A stretch of DNA of 35,123 bases from Acidimicrobiaceae bacterium (GCA_003140595.1 PLKG01000066.1:10355-45477), one strand, 5' to 3'; positions 24,463-33,510 are shown, numbered from the stretch's first letter. The notes: generated by a model from the sequence alone, not told the origin. Made by a program: numbers and translations.

Positions 24463-25683
24463 CTACTCGAGCCCGATCTGCACCAGGCTGCCGTGCTGCA
24501 CTTGGTTCGCGTAGATCGCGTCGCCCTTGATGTTCCCGTTGGACGTGAAGGAAATCGTCTTGGTAAGGCCGACGTAGCTGATCTTGTGCAGGCCAGCGAC
24601 CACCGCCTTGCGGGTGATGGCCATCGTGCCGGTCTTGCCGGAGGAGAGGATCTTGAGCTCGTCGATGACGGTGTTTGCCGCATCGAAGGCCTCAGCTGAG
24701 TAGATAGCGGGGGCGAAGTGAGCGAGCTTCTTGAACCCTGCGGCGAAAGTGTTGTCAGCGGCCGTCTTGCCGATGACAGCGCAGGCACAGCTGGCATAGA
24801 CGCCGTTGGCAGCGGTGGGAGGGTTGGTGCCGGCGATGAGCGAGATGCTGTCGCTACCGTCGCCGCTCATCACCTTGCCCGTGTAGCCCGCCTTGTGCAA
24901 CGCGCTGACCAGGAGGCCAAGGTCGCAGTAGTAGCCGCCGTAGAAGAGCATCTGCGGATCGGCCTTCACGACAACAGCCGCGTCATCGGGGTACTGGGTC
25001 GGACTTGCGGTCCCGTCGCTGCACTGAGTGGTGCCCGGGAACGACCCGGTCGTCACCTTCGCGCCGTCCTTCTTCGCCTGGGAGGCGAAGGCGCCGGCAA
25101 GCCCCACACCGTAGGTGCTGGCGTCGTCGACGACGTACAGCTTCTTGTCCTTGAGCGTGTTGACCACCCAGTTGGCGTCAGCCGGTCCCTGGACTGAGTC
25201 GTCCGCCACGACCCGGAAGAAGTTCTTCCATCCGTAGGTTGCTAGGGCCGGCAGGGTCGCCGACGGGCTCACAGTCGCAACGCTGTGCGTGCTGAAGGTC
25301 GGCTCGGCAGCCTTGGTCGCACCCGAGAAGGCGGGGCCGACAACTGCGATGACCGACTGGTTGGAGCTGAGCTCCTGGGCGTCGGTCGGCGATAGCGTCG
25401 CCGAGCCCTGGTCGTCCTTGGCGATGTAGACAAGCTTGAAAGGAAGGTTGCCGAACGCCGACTTCCCGGAGTTCGCTTCGTTGACGGCGTACTGGACCGC
25501 GTACGCCATGTTCAGGCCAAGCTGCGCATTGCCACCCGAGAGCGGACCTTCGTACGCGAGGTCGAAAGTCGGCTTTGCTGTTGCCTGGTGCTTAGCGTTT
25601 GCGAACGCCGCTCCGCTCAAACTGGCCAGCACGAGTGCTCCGGCCACGAGCGGAACGACAACCTTGATGAGCGACTGCCTCAT
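24463..25683 (-). CDS. livK: Branched-chain amino acid type substrate-binding protein LivK
   Basis: This 406-residue extracytoplasmic binding protein belongs to Peripla_BP_6. The signal peptide is MRQSLIKVVVPLVAGALVLA, continuing to about AFA-NAKH, with no lipobox Cys, so it may be secreted or held by other means. Mature blocks include YEGPLSGGNAQLG, DDQGSATLSP, VIAVVGPAFSGATKAAEP, FFRVVADDSVQGPADA and VVDDASTYGVGLAGAF. Near the C-terminus YSAEAFDAANTVIDEL is conserved. Ligand cannot be fixed from sequence; amides, urea or amino acids are possible in this family. ATG 25683 has GGAGGAG eight bases upstream. It is the first gene of the liv operon. Confidence 0.94.
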   Translation of the reverse strand: MRQSLIKVVVPLVAGALVLASLSGAAFANAKHQATAKPTFDLAYEGPLSGGNAQLGLNMAYAVQYAVNEANSGKSAFGNLPFKLVYIAKDDQGSATLSPTDAQELSSNQSVIAVVGPAFSGATKAAEPTFSTHSVATVSPSATLPALATYGWKNFFRVVADDSVQGPADANWVVNTLKDKKLYVVDDASTYGVGLAGAFASQAKKDGAKVTTGSFPGTTQCSDGTASPTQYPDDAAVVVKADPQMLFYGGYYCDLGLLVSALHKAGYTGKVMSGDGSDSISLIAGTNPPTAANGVYASCACAVIGKTAADNTFAAGFKKLAHFAPAIYSAEAFDAANTVIDELKILSSGKTGTMAITRKAVVAGLHKISYVGLTKTISFTSNGNIKGDAIYANQVQHGSLVQIGLE

Positions 25684-25740
25684 GTGGTCTCCTCCACTTT
25701 GGGTATGCACTTGGGGAGTCCCCGTTCGCCCCCCTAGTAC

Positions 25741-25754
25741 CTGTCCGCGGACAG
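25741..25754. promoter_or_regulatory. Perfect 14-bp palindrome (putative operator) in the liv promoter
   Basis: CTGTCCGCGGACAG is a perfect palindrome starting just downstream of the proposed -10 element. A repressor bound here would overlap the transcription start. Confidence 0.45.
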
Positions 25755-25761
25755 TGCGGAA

Positions 25762-25790
25762 ACATTACTGGATCAGTGACAATTGAACAA
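25762..25790 (-). promoter_or_regulatory. livK: Candidate livK promoter
   Basis: On the minus strand, TTGTTC (25785-25790) and TAATGT (25762-25767) are separated by 17 bp. This is a reasonable -35/-10 pair about 80 bp before the livK start. It lies between the palindrome (downstream) and the direct repeats (upstream). Confidence 0.45.
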
Positions 25791-25795
25791 GCCCG

Positions 25796-25815
25796 GACGT
25801 AACCAAGACGTAACC
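25796..25815. promoter_or_regulatory. GACGTAACC direct repeats with 11-bp period (putative activator site)
   Basis: GACGTAACC occurs at 25796-25804 and again at 25807-25815, one helical turn apart, just upstream of the proposed -35. Read as GTAAC-N6-GTAAC it resembles the actinobacterial GlnR a/b-site pattern (gTnAC-n6-GaAAC). It also resembles 11-bp PHO-type boxes. Both are bound by OmpR-family regulators. Confidence 0.45.
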
Positions 25816-25952
25816 GGGCGGCAACACAAGTCCCAAGGGGAACCTCGCGTGGCCGACGAGGCGGCAGGAGGCGATGAGTGACGGGATTCGAGGCCCTGCC
25901 TGCCCTCTTGGCACGCGCCAGGTCCAGGCCCGGACCGGCATCGGTCGCGAGC

Positions 25953-27233
25953 TCAGTTGATGATCGTAATGAGGGTCCCGTAGGCGAGATAGGGCCAGGC
26001 GCGTGCCGCATCAGGGAGCGGCAGCTCGACGCAGCCGAGGCTTTGCGGGATGCCGTAGTCGGCGCGGTCCATGTAGTGCACTGCGTCGTTGCCGTTGAAG
26101 TACGCGATGTACTGGACCAGATCGGCGTAGTGCGCCCCGTCCGGGTTAGTGCCCCGCATGACCTGTCGCCTAAGACGCGTGTAGACGGGGAAGGTGCCGT
26201 CGGGCGTCGGGGAGCCGGCGATGCCCATGTTGGCGAGACTGCGCAGCACGACGACCCCGTCGTGGTAGATCGTGAGCGACTGTGCGCTCGCCTTGTCGGC
26301 GAGCGCGTAGTTGTACCCGCCGGTGTTGACCGTGTTCGCCTGGATCGCCCCGATCAGGGAGGTCCACAACGAGGCCCCGACGTCTCCGTTCGGCGTCAGA
26401 CCATGGTCGGCCTGGAAGGACATGATGAGACCGCGGGTGAAGGTGTTGTCAACCCCTGGCTGCCACATGGCACCTAGCCGGGCCGGCCAGCCGGTGTCTC
26501 GCCAGGAATAGCGACCAGGGGGCGGGTTGTAGATGGCGGCGAGCTGGGCACCGGCGTCGCTCGGAGCGATCGTCGCGCCGGTCGGGGTCCAAGCGAGCGG
26601 AGAGTAGTCGAGCAGCGAGAGGAGCTGCTGGAGACGGACGACAGACCCGTTCGCGATCTGGAACTGTTCGCTGACCGATTGTCCGAGCCGGCCGCCGTTG
26701 GTTCCGACGACTCCGTTGCCACCTCCCGGCACGGTGACAGCGATGGTGCCAAGCGGCGCGAAGTCCGTGCTCGGCGTGAAGGTGAGCGTCGATCCGCTGG
26801 CTCGCCAGGACCCGGCTGTAGTCGGGCTCACAGTCGGCAAGGGAGAGCTCTTGGACAACGGGGAGGACAAGGTGACACTGATCGGTGTGCTCGGCGAGAC
26901 CCCGCTGGATCCGCCTGAGGGGGCGATCGATCGGACGCTCAGCGGGGCCGGAGCGACCGTCGTGCCGACTTTGGACCCAGCGGGTTGATGGCGGTGTCCT
27001 TTTGCCCCGGCCGGTGCCTGATGGTCGAGGCTGCGCGTGACGAGGGCACCGATCGCGCCTCCGACACACAGCACGAGGACGATGGTTGTCAACACAGCGA
27101 CCAGCGGGCGTCGAGGGCGTGCTCGGTAGGTGGTCGTGGCGACTCCTTCTCCCTCGGTGTGGTCGGTCCGCCCCGTCGCGGTCTCGCAGTCGCGCAGTAG
27201 ATTGAACTGCCAAATTCTCCCGGTACCGTACAT
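25953..27233 (-). CDS. L,D-transpeptidase (YkuD) with Ig-like and peptidoglycan-binding regions
   Basis: This envelope enzyme should make 3-3 peptidoglycan cross-links or attach proteins to peptidoglycan. In order it has a membrane anchor (VAVLTTIVLVLCVGGAIGAL, about residues 45-65), a Ser/Pro-rich Ig-like (Big_5-type) domain at about 95-170, a peptidoglycan-binding-like region (TRGLIMSFQADHGLTPNGDV) and the C-terminal YkuD domain. In YkuD the nucleophile is C401 in QSLGCVELP, with H386 fifteen residues before it. The SLGCVEL variant replaces the common SHGCxR. The only ATG is at 27233, but a promoter-like sequence overlaps it and AAGGAG (27143-27148) precedes an ACG at 27137. The true start may therefore be codon 33. 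Confidence 0.87.
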   Translation of the reverse strand: MYGTGRIWQFNLLRDCETATGRTDHTEGEGVATTTYRARPRRPLVAVLTTIVLVLCVGGAIGALVTRSLDHQAPAGAKGHRHQPAGSKVGTTVAPAPLSVRSIAPSGGSSGVSPSTPISVTLSSPLSKSSPLPTVSPTTAGSWRASGSTLTFTPSTDFAPLGTIAVTVPGGGNGVVGTNGGRLGQSVSEQFQIANGSVVRLQQLLSLLDYSPLAWTPTGATIAPSDAGAQLAAIYNPPPGRYSWRDTGWPARLGAMWQPGVDNTFTRGLIMSFQADHGLTPNGDVGASLWTSLIGAIQANTVNTGGYNYALADKASAQSLTIYHDGVVVLRSLANMGIAGSPTPDGTFPVYTRLRRQVMRGTNPDGAHYADLVQYIAYFNGNDAVHYMDRADYGIPQSLGCVELPLPDAARAWPYLAYGTLITIIN

Positions 27234-27243
27234 GAGCTGTCAA
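27214..27243 (-). promoter_or_regulatory. Candidate promoter of the L,D-transpeptidase gene
   Basis: TTGACA (27238-27243) and GAGAAT (27214-27219) on the minus strand are 18 bp apart. Transcription would begin near 27207, downstream of the ATG at 27231-27233, so that ATG would not be in the mRNA. Confidence 0.45.
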
Positions 27244-27265
27244 CGGTCAAGGAGGCCTCCCGGAC

Positions 27266-27517
27266 ATGGACAATCGTCGTGAGCGCGTGCCGTTCAGCAC
27301 CGAACTCCGAGCCGCGGGCCGAGAGCCGGGCCCGTTCGGTGGCAAGTTGCACCGGCGCGTCGCCTCGCTGATGGCGGGGTCATGCTTGGTCCTGACCGAG
27401 AGCGATGGACCGGACTGGGGCTACCACGACGCCGACGTCAACGTCGCGCTTGGCAATCTCGTCGCTGACGTTGCCGGCGCCGAGGCATCGTGGTCCAAGG
27501 GCGGGCACGGGAAATAG
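27266..27517 (+). CDS. Small orphan protein, 83 residues
   Basis: I do not recognise this protein. It starts MDNRRERVPFSTELRAAG, has a short hydrophobic stretch (RVASLMAGSCLVLTE) and an acidic segment (GPDWGYHDADVNVALGNLVA). There is one Cys and no signal peptide or repeat. Codon use is strongly GC-ending like the neighbours. AAGGAGG lies 11 bases before the ATG, slightly long. It is 34 bp upstream of the BNR gene in the same direction and divergent from the transpeptidase gene, so it may share a transcript with the BNR gene. Confidence 0.5.
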   Translation: MDNRRERVPFSTELRAAGREPGPFGGKLHRRVASLMAGSCLVLTESDGPDWGYHDADVNVALGNLVADVAGAEASWSKGGHGK

Positions 27518-27551
27518 GTCGCGGGACCAGGCGCTGGTTGGAGGGATTCTT

Positions 27552-28475
27552 ATGCTCATCGTCGGGACCACGGCCCACCTCGAGGATCTTGACCGTTCGT
27601 ACACCTACGCCCAGGACGTCTCTGTCACCGCTCTGGCCGTCGGTCCCTTCGCAGGCGGGGTCGGGAGCCTCCTGCCGTCGAGTCCTCACCCGGTGTGGAG
27701 CATTCTCGACCAAGAGCGCGTCATCCAGCTCGAGGAGTTCGACGTCGCACCGCTGGTGCGGCTGCCGGCGGAGACCGCCCAGAGCCTGGCGGTCTCCTCA
27801 GGAGGCAGCCTCGTGGTCGGAACCGAAGGAGCTCATATCCTCACGGTGACGTCCGACGGCGTCGTCGGCGAGGTCACTTCCTTCGACGCGGTCAAAGGAA
27901 GGGATTCGTGGCAGAACCCTGCCGGGCGCCTGCCCGACCTACGGTCGATCGCGGTCTCGAGCGCCGACATCTGGTTCGCCAACGTGCATGTCGGGGGCGT
28001 CTGGCGATCGAGGGACCGCGGCGAGTCCTGGCAGAACCTCATCCCGCCCGAGTCGGACGTGCACGAAGTCGTCACCGGAGACGGCGGTCGTGTCGCGGTG
28101 GCCGCGGCGATCGGCCTCGGATGGAGCGAGGACGACGGCGACACCTGGCAGTGGACGACCGATGGCCTGCATGCCGGCTATTCGAGGGCGGTCGCCCTCG
28201 ACGGTGACACCGCCTTTGTCACCGCCTCGACAGGTCCCGACACGACCGACGGCCGCCTGTACCGATGCCACCTGGGAGAGGCCCTCGAGCCGTGCTCAGG
28301 TGGGCTTCCCGAGTCCTTCCCCTTCAATCTCGACTCCGGGTCCCTCGCGGCATCCGGCGGCCAGGTCGCTCTCGGCACGCGCAACGGTCGCGTCTTCCGT
28401 TCGAGCGACAACGGCTCGACGTGGGCTCTCGCGGCCGACCGGATGCGACCGGTTCGCGTCCTGCGCTTTGGCTGA
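27552..28475 (+). CDS. BNR-repeat beta-propeller protein
   Basis: This 307-residue protein has no signal peptide and repeated Asp-box-like motifs: RSRDRGESW, WSEDDGDTW and RSSDNGSTW. Intervening strands such as LRSIAVSSADIWFANVHVGG have beta-propeller character. It begins MLIVGTTAHLEDLDRS. ATG 27552 follows GGAGGG at a six-base spacing, which is a strong start. The frame upstream to 27405 runs into the small orphan gene in another phase and is not coding. It resembles the BNR protein at 18188-19303 only in repeat type and has no adjacent MoaD-like gene. Function is unknown. The following 28476-28662 has no recognised feature except the next gene's GGAAGGGG ribosome-binding site. Confidence 0.8.
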   Translation: MLIVGTTAHLEDLDRSYTYAQDVSVTALAVGPFAGGVGSLLPSSPHPVWSILDQERVIQLEEFDVAPLVRLPAETAQSLAVSSGGSLVVGTEGAHILTVTSDGVVGEVTSFDAVKGRDSWQNPAGRLPDLRSIAVSSADIWFANVHVGGVWRSRDRGESWQNLIPPESDVHEVVTGDGGRVAVAAAIGLGWSEDDGDTWQWTTDGLHAGYSRAVALDGDTAFVTASTGPDTTDGRLYRCHLGEALEPCSGGLPESFPFNLDSGSLAASGGQVALGTRNGRVFRSSDNGSTWALAADRMRPVRVLRFG

Positions 28476-28662
28476 GGAGCCCTTGGCCGGACCGTGGACC
28501 GATTGTCGTTGATCCGATCGGACGGTACGCGAATGAGGCGGCTGTACCAGGTGGTGCAGTTATGATCGGGCGACCAGCGCCGGCAAGAGCAGCTGGAACA
28601 CTCCGCCCGGGTGGGCATGAACTCGATGATGGCGCCCGGACGCGACCACGGAAGGGGACACG

Positions 28663-31600
28663 GTGTCGGGGGAATCTGTCAGGCAGAATCGGGGCGGTCA
28701 GAGCGCGCCAGGAGCCATGAAGGCCCGAGGCCGGGGCTGGTCCATCCGGCTTGGCGTCGTGGGAGCCGCAGTTCTCACCTGCAGCCCCTTCCTCGCGATG
28801 CTGCCGTCTGTGTCGGCCGGCGCGAGCTCGCGACCTCCGACGATGGTGATCGTCACGGGCGCGCCTTCGATTCCCGCGGGCGTCGGCGCGTTGGGTTCGG
28901 TGGCGGCGGGCTCGACCGAGGCCGGCATCGTCGTGCTCCGGCCTTCTGACCAGAAGGGGCTCACGAGCTTGCTCAGCGCAGTGACGGACAAGAGCTCTTC
29001 GCTCTTTCACCACTACCTGGCGCCCGGGGAGTTCGCGAGTCGTTTCGGCCCCAGCCGGGCGACGATCGCGGCCGTCAGTTCCCAGCTGACATCGGAGGGC
29101 CTCCGTGTGACCAAGGTGTCGAGCGACGGCCTCCTCGTGAACTTCTCAGGCCCTGCCGCCACAGTCGAGAAGGCATTTCGGACCGGGATCGAGCGCTACC
29201 GGCTCGCTGACGGCTCGATCGGCCAGGCGACGACGTCGCAGGTGCGAGTGCCGTCCGCCATCGCCGGTTCAGTGACCGCGGTGGTCGGCCTCGACGACCT
29301 CGTCCACCCGCGGTCAGCTGACGTGAGGCCCGGCCCAATCTCGGTGCAGCGCACTTTCCCCTCCGCCAGATCAGTGAGCTTCTCGCACCCGGCCGGCTCG
29401 CCGAACGCATGCACGCCCGCCCAGCAGGACGCGGAGACTTCCGGCGGGCTCACCGACGACCAGATCGCCAACGCCTACGGTGCTTTCGGGCTTTACAGGG
29501 CAGGAGACTTCGGACAAGGCCAGCACATCGCCGTGTACGAGTTGCAGCCTTTCTTGGCGACCGACATGGAGAACTTCGACTCGTGCTATTTCGGCGCCGC
29601 CCAAGCAGCACAGATGGCCGGTGCGAAAGGCGTTCTTGCCGGCAGCCGGCTGTCGATCATCCCGGTTGACGGCGGCGAGATTCAGCCCGGGGCCGGCAGC
29701 TCGAACGACGAGGCGGACCTCGACATCGAGGATGTCTCCGCGATCGCCCCGCAGGCGAACATCGACGTCTACGAGGCCCCGAACACCACCTCCGGCGGCC
29801 TGGACGAGTACTCGCAGATCGTGAACAAGGACGTCGACCAGGTTGTCACCTCGAGCTGGGGCGTCTGCGAGCAGCTGGCCCAGGTGGCCGAGCCCGGCGT
29901 GCAGGAGGCTGAGAACCTGCTGTTCGAGCAGGCCGCAGCCCAGGGCCAGACTGTCCTGTCGGCGGCAGGAGACACCGGCGACGACGAGTGCAACGAGGGG
30001 CGGTCCACCGCTCCGCCCTCCGGGCAGAACCTGCTCTCGGCTCTCGATCCCGCCAGCCAGCCCTACGTCCTGTCCGTAGGGGGAACGACCATCGACGACG
30101 CCACCCAGCCAGCTTCCGAACACGTCTGGGACGACGGCGCCCAGTGGGGTGCCGGCGGCGGCGGCATCTCGGAGTCCTGGACGATGCCGAGCTGGCAACT
30201 GGCGGTGGCGAACTCGCGCGAGAACCCGGTCGACATCGCGAACGCCGAGGCCTTCGAGACCGAGACCAAGAGCGCGAGCGCGCCATTCACGACGCCGACA
30301 TTCTGTGACGGAACCTTGAATCTCGCCTCGGGAACCTTGTGCCGTGAGATGCCGGACGTCTCGGCACAGGCCGACGAATTCACCGGCTCTGTGACGATAT
30401 ACGGCAAGTCCCTCGGTTACGGCGCCTCCGACGGGTGGGCGACTATCGGCGGAACCTCGTCGGCGACCCCGATCTGGGCCGCCCTGCTGGCTCTCGTCAA
30501 CGCCTCGCCGTCCTGTTCGGCCGACAAGATCAACGGGGTCCAGGACGCGGGCTTCGCCAGCCCGCTTCTCTATGGCATCGCGGGGAACGCGACTGCGTAC
30601 GCCAGGTCCTTCAACGACATCGTCTCGGGCAACAACGACGACTTCGGCCTCGACAACGGGCTCGTCTTTCCGGCGCGCGTCGGCTTCGACATGGCGTCCG
30701 GGCTTGGGTCACCGCAGCTGACCACCCCAACTGGGGGGAACGGCCTCGCGTTCTACATGTGTGACTACGCCGGCCAGTTCTCGCCGCCGAGCTTGACAGG
30801 GCTCACGCCCTCGTCGGGCTCCACCGCGGGCGGCTACTCAGTAACCGTGTCCGGGTCGGGGTTCGGCACGCCCGGCAGCCCGAACGTCTCTGGCGTCGAG
30901 GTTGGAGGGGCGCCGGCGACGAGTGTCGTCGTCACGAGCACCACGACGCTCACCGCGGTCTTCCCTGCGGCGGCCGCGACCATGCCGTCCGGTTCGCCGG
31001 GATCGGCAGCCGGGCCGGCAGCGGTGGTGGTGACTTTGAAGAACGGGGAGTCGAGCTTCCCGGGCGCGAAGTCCGTGTTCGAGTACGTGGACGAGAGCCC
31101 ATCGCCGTCCCCGGTCCCGACCGTGACCAGCGTCGGTCCCTACGCCGGTCTCGAGTCGGCACCTACTCCTGTCACGATCCACGGCTCGGGGTTCACCGGC
31201 GCGACGAAGGTCAGTTTCGGGGGCGTGGCTGTAGCGACCTTCGCGGTCAAGTCCCCCTACGAGATCCTCCTTACGCCGCCTGCATATTCGAGCCAGGCGT
31301 GCGCACCGCTCCCGAAAACTGCCGTGTACGCGGGTGAGAACGCGACCAACGACATCTGCCAGGTGCAGGTCGTGGTAACCAACGCGGCAGGCTCGAGCGC
31401 GACGAGCACGATCCTGCCCCCGTATGAGGGCGCGCTGACCTTCGACAGCATGGGTGCTCTGGTGGTGCCGCCCGCGTACGAGGTATCGCCGAAGCAGACC
31501 GAGTACGACTACATCCCCGCACCGAAGGTCACCTCGGTCTCGACGGGCACGGTCGCCGACCTGCAGAAATACTGTGTGGCGCCCGTGTCGGCCAAGTGCA

Positions 31601-33510
31601 ACGCTCCGTTGCTCGCGAGCGAGTCGGGAGGCCTGCCGGCCAACCTGATCACGGTCGTGGGGACGGGCATGAACAACCAGACCCTCAACTACGCTACTTT
31701 GGGAGCGCCGTCGGACGAGAACTCCATCGTCTACCCGGTCGCAGCGACCGGCACGTCGCTGGAACTTGTCGTACCGGCACTGCCCAAGTCCGACAAGCCT
31801 CCGACCGTCGAGCCGTTCTCCCTCCCGGTCGGCTTCACCTCAATCGCGGGCGCGTCCAACGAAAGTAACGTCGTCTATGCCGGTGTCCCGCAGGTGACCA
31901 ATGTCGAGAACCCGCGCACGCACAAGCCCGGGGTGCCTGACACGGTGGCCTGTTCGAGCTCGCCGCCAAGCTCTGGCTGCGGCACGCCGGTTGACATCGC
32001 CGGCAAGGGGCTGCTCCAAGCTGTCGGCGCGGTCGGATTCGTGGACAACCAGACCGGTTTCTCGCTCGGCACCCAGTACAACTTCGCGGTCAGGAGCGAT
32101 ACGCGCATCTCCACCGAGTCGGTCGCGCAGAACCCGGCCGTCGCGGACGTCGAGGTCTGCACGGTCACCAACTGCAGCCACGACCCCGAGACCGACCAGT
32201 TGTTCATCTATCCACCCGGCAACCCCACCATTTCGTCGATGGCACCCGCCATCGGACCCGCTCAGGGCGGGAATGAGGTTGTCCTCGACGGAGCGAACCT
32301 CGGATGCGTCGTCGCTGTGGCCTTCGGCAAGGTGGTCACCTTCGAGACCACCAACTCGCAGGCTCTGCTCGCCTGTGGCACCACGAACCAGGTGATCGTC
32401 GCCGCCCCGCCGGGCAAGTCCGGGGAGAGTGTCCCGGTCTCGGTTGCGACAGTGGAGAGCGCCCTCGACCCGAAGGGCACCGCGAGCAATTCCACCCCTT
32501 ACACCTACACGCCGAGCGCCCCCAGCTCGCCGACCGGAGTCAAGGCGACGACCAAGCCCGGCTCAGCAGGCGTCAAGTGGGGCGCGCCGGCAAGTGATGG
32601 AGGAAGCCCGGTCATCGGCTACACCGTGACCGCATCGTCGCCAGGTCTGGCGGGCGAGCGCAGCGTCTTTGCGGCCACGACCCGGAGCACGACCTACTAC
32701 GACCTGCAGGCGGGCGCGCCCTGGACATTCGCTGTGAGGGCGATATCCGCCCAAGGCGAGGGTCTCGCAGGATTGTCGGACCAGGTCACACCCGCGCTTG
32801 GTGACGACGGGTATGTCGTCGAGACGGTGAGCGGCGCGGTCCTCGGCTTTGGAGATGTCCAGTCCCACGGCGGCATTGCCGGCCAAGGCGAGAGAGCAGT
32901 AGCCATCGCGACTTCTGCTGACGGGCTCGGATACTGGATCGTGACGAGCACCGGTTCGGTGACGGCCTTCGGCGACGCTGGGTTCTTTGGCCAGACCTCG
33001 ACGAAGAACGTCACCGGCATCGCGTCGTTGCCGGGCGACGACGGCTACTGGATTGTCACCAGCAGCGGCGGCGTGCATGCCTTCGGGCGGGCGAAGATCT
33101 ATCCGGGCAAGGTGCCCGCCGGTTCGGACATCACCGCCATCGCATCTTCACCCGACGGCAAGGGCTACTGGCTGGTCGCGCGCGACGGGGTCGTGACGGG
33201 CTTCGGCGACGCTCTGTCTCACGGATCGCTCCGATCGACGAGCTCGAAAGTGTCGGTCGTTGGGATCGCGGTCACGAGGAACGGGAGGGGCTACTGGCTC
33301 GCTACGGCCTCCGGCGGCGTGTTCGCCTTCGGCAGCGCCCAGGCCTACGGTTCGCTGCCGGAGGGCGAATCGAGCCAGCCGATCGTGGGCATCGCGGCTA
33401 CGCCGGACGGTTACGGCTACTGGCTCGTCTCCTCGAGCGGGAAGGTCTACAACTTCGGAGCCGCGCGCAACCTGGGTGGCACGACGAGCGCCGCTGCGAT
33501 CGGCGTTTAG
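28663..33510 (+). CDS. Secreted S53 (sedolisin/kumamolisin-type) peptidase with IPT/TIG, FN3 and GYW-repeat regions
   Basis: This 1615-residue protein is an acid-acting serine-carboxyl protease. The signal region is about residues 19-55 (IRLGVVGAAVLTCSPFLAML). A pro-kumamolisin domain spans ~75-215 (FHHYLAPGEFASRFGPS). The S53 domain spans ~250-700 with E350 and D354 (NDEADLDIED), oxyanion D437 (SAAGDTGDDEC), nucleophile S599 (GGTSSATPIWAAL) and a calcium loop (FNDIVSG, GFDMASGLGSP). IPT/TIG-like domains follow near 706, 818 and 1187, then FN3 at about 1286-1378 and six C-terminal repeats. GTG 28663 has AAGGGG upstream; ATG 28717, preceded by AGGAG, is a plausible alternative. No cell-wall anchor is seen. 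It probably degrades external protein at low pH (family knowledge plus inference). Confidence 0.93.
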   Translation: MSGESVRQNRGGQSAPGAMKARGRGWSIRLGVVGAAVLTCSPFLAMLPSVSAGASSRPPTMVIVTGAPSIPAGVGALGSVAAGSTEAGIVVLRPSDQKGLTSLLSAVTDKSSSLFHHYLAPGEFASRFGPSRATIAAVSSQLTSEGLRVTKVSSDGLLVNFSGPAATVEKAFRTGIERYRLADGSIGQATTSQVRVPSAIAGSVTAVVGLDDLVHPRSADVRPGPISVQRTFPSARSVSFSHPAGSPNACTPAQQDAETSGGLTDDQIANAYGAFGLYRAGDFGQGQHIAVYELQPFLATDMENFDSCYFGAAQAAQMAGAKGVLAGSRLSIIPVDGGEIQPGAGSSNDEADLDIEDVSAIAPQANIDVYEAPNTTSGGLDEYSQIVNKDVDQVVTSSWGVCEQLAQVAEPGVQEAENLLFEQAAAQGQTVLSAAGDTGDDECNEGRSTAPPSGQNLLSALDPASQPYVLSVGGTTIDDATQPASEHVWDDGAQWGAGGGGISESWTMPSWQLAVANSRENPVDIANAEAFETETKSASAPFTTPTFCDGTLNLASGTLCREMPDVSAQADEFTGSVTIYGKSLGYGASDGWATIGGTSSATPIWAALLALVNASPSCSADKINGVQDAGFASPLLYGIAGNATAYARSFNDIVSGNNDDFGLDNGLVFPARVGFDMASGLGSPQLTTPTGGNGLAFYMCDYAGQFSPPSLTGLTPSSGSTAGGYSVTVSGSGFGTPGSPNVSGVEVGGAPATSVVVTSTTTLTAVFPAAAATMPSGSPGSAAGPAAVVVTLKNGESSFPGAKSVFEYVDESPSPSPVPTVTSVGPYAGLESAPTPVTIHGSGFTGATKVSFGGVAVATFAVKSPYEILLTPPAYSSQACAPLPKTAVYAGENATNDICQVQVVVTNAAGSSATSTILPPYEGALTFDSMGALVVPPAYEVSPKQTEYDYIPAPKVTSVSTGTVADLQKYCVAPVSAKCNAPLLASESGGLPANLITVVGTGMNNQTLNYATLGAPSDENSIVYPVAATGTSLELVVPALPKSDKPPTVEPFSLPVGFTSIAGASNESNVVYAGVPQVTNVENPRTHKPGVPDTVACSSSPPSSGCGTPVDIAGKGLLQAVGAVGFVDNQTGFSLGTQYNFAVRSDTRISTESVAQNPAVADVEVCTVTNCSHDPETDQLFIYPPGNPTISSMAPAIGPAQGGNEVVLDGANLGCVVAVAFGKVVTFETTNSQALLACGTTNQVIVAAPPGKSGESVPVSVATVESALDPKGTASNSTPYTYTPSAPSSPTGVKATTKPGSAGVKWGAPASDGGSPVIGYTVTASSPGLAGERSVFAATTRSTTYYDLQAGAPWTFAVRAISAQGEGLAGLSDQVTPALGDDGYVVETVSGAVLGFGDVQSHGGIAGQGERAVAIATSADGLGYWIVTSTGSVTAFGDAGFFGQTSTKNVTGIASLPGDDGYWIVTSSGGVHAFGRAKIYPGKVPAGSDITAIASSPDGKGYWLVARDGVVTGFGDALSHGSLRSTSSKVSVVGIAVTRNGRGYWLATASGGVFAFGSAQAYGSLPEGESSQPIVGIAATPDGYGYWLVSSSGKVYNFGAARNLGGTTSAAAIGV
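32809..33480 (+). repeat. Six GYW(L/I)V..FG repeats at the C-terminus of the S53 peptidase
   Basis: Six units of about 40 residues each carry GYWxV, a Ser/Thr-Gly turn, V.AFG and a Gly end. Examples are GYWIVTSTGSVTAFGDAGFF and GYWLVSSSGKVYNFGAARNL. The first unit (GYVVETVSGAVLGFG) is the most diverged. The pattern suggests a small beta-propeller, perhaps for binding surface polymers. Confidence 0.8.
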
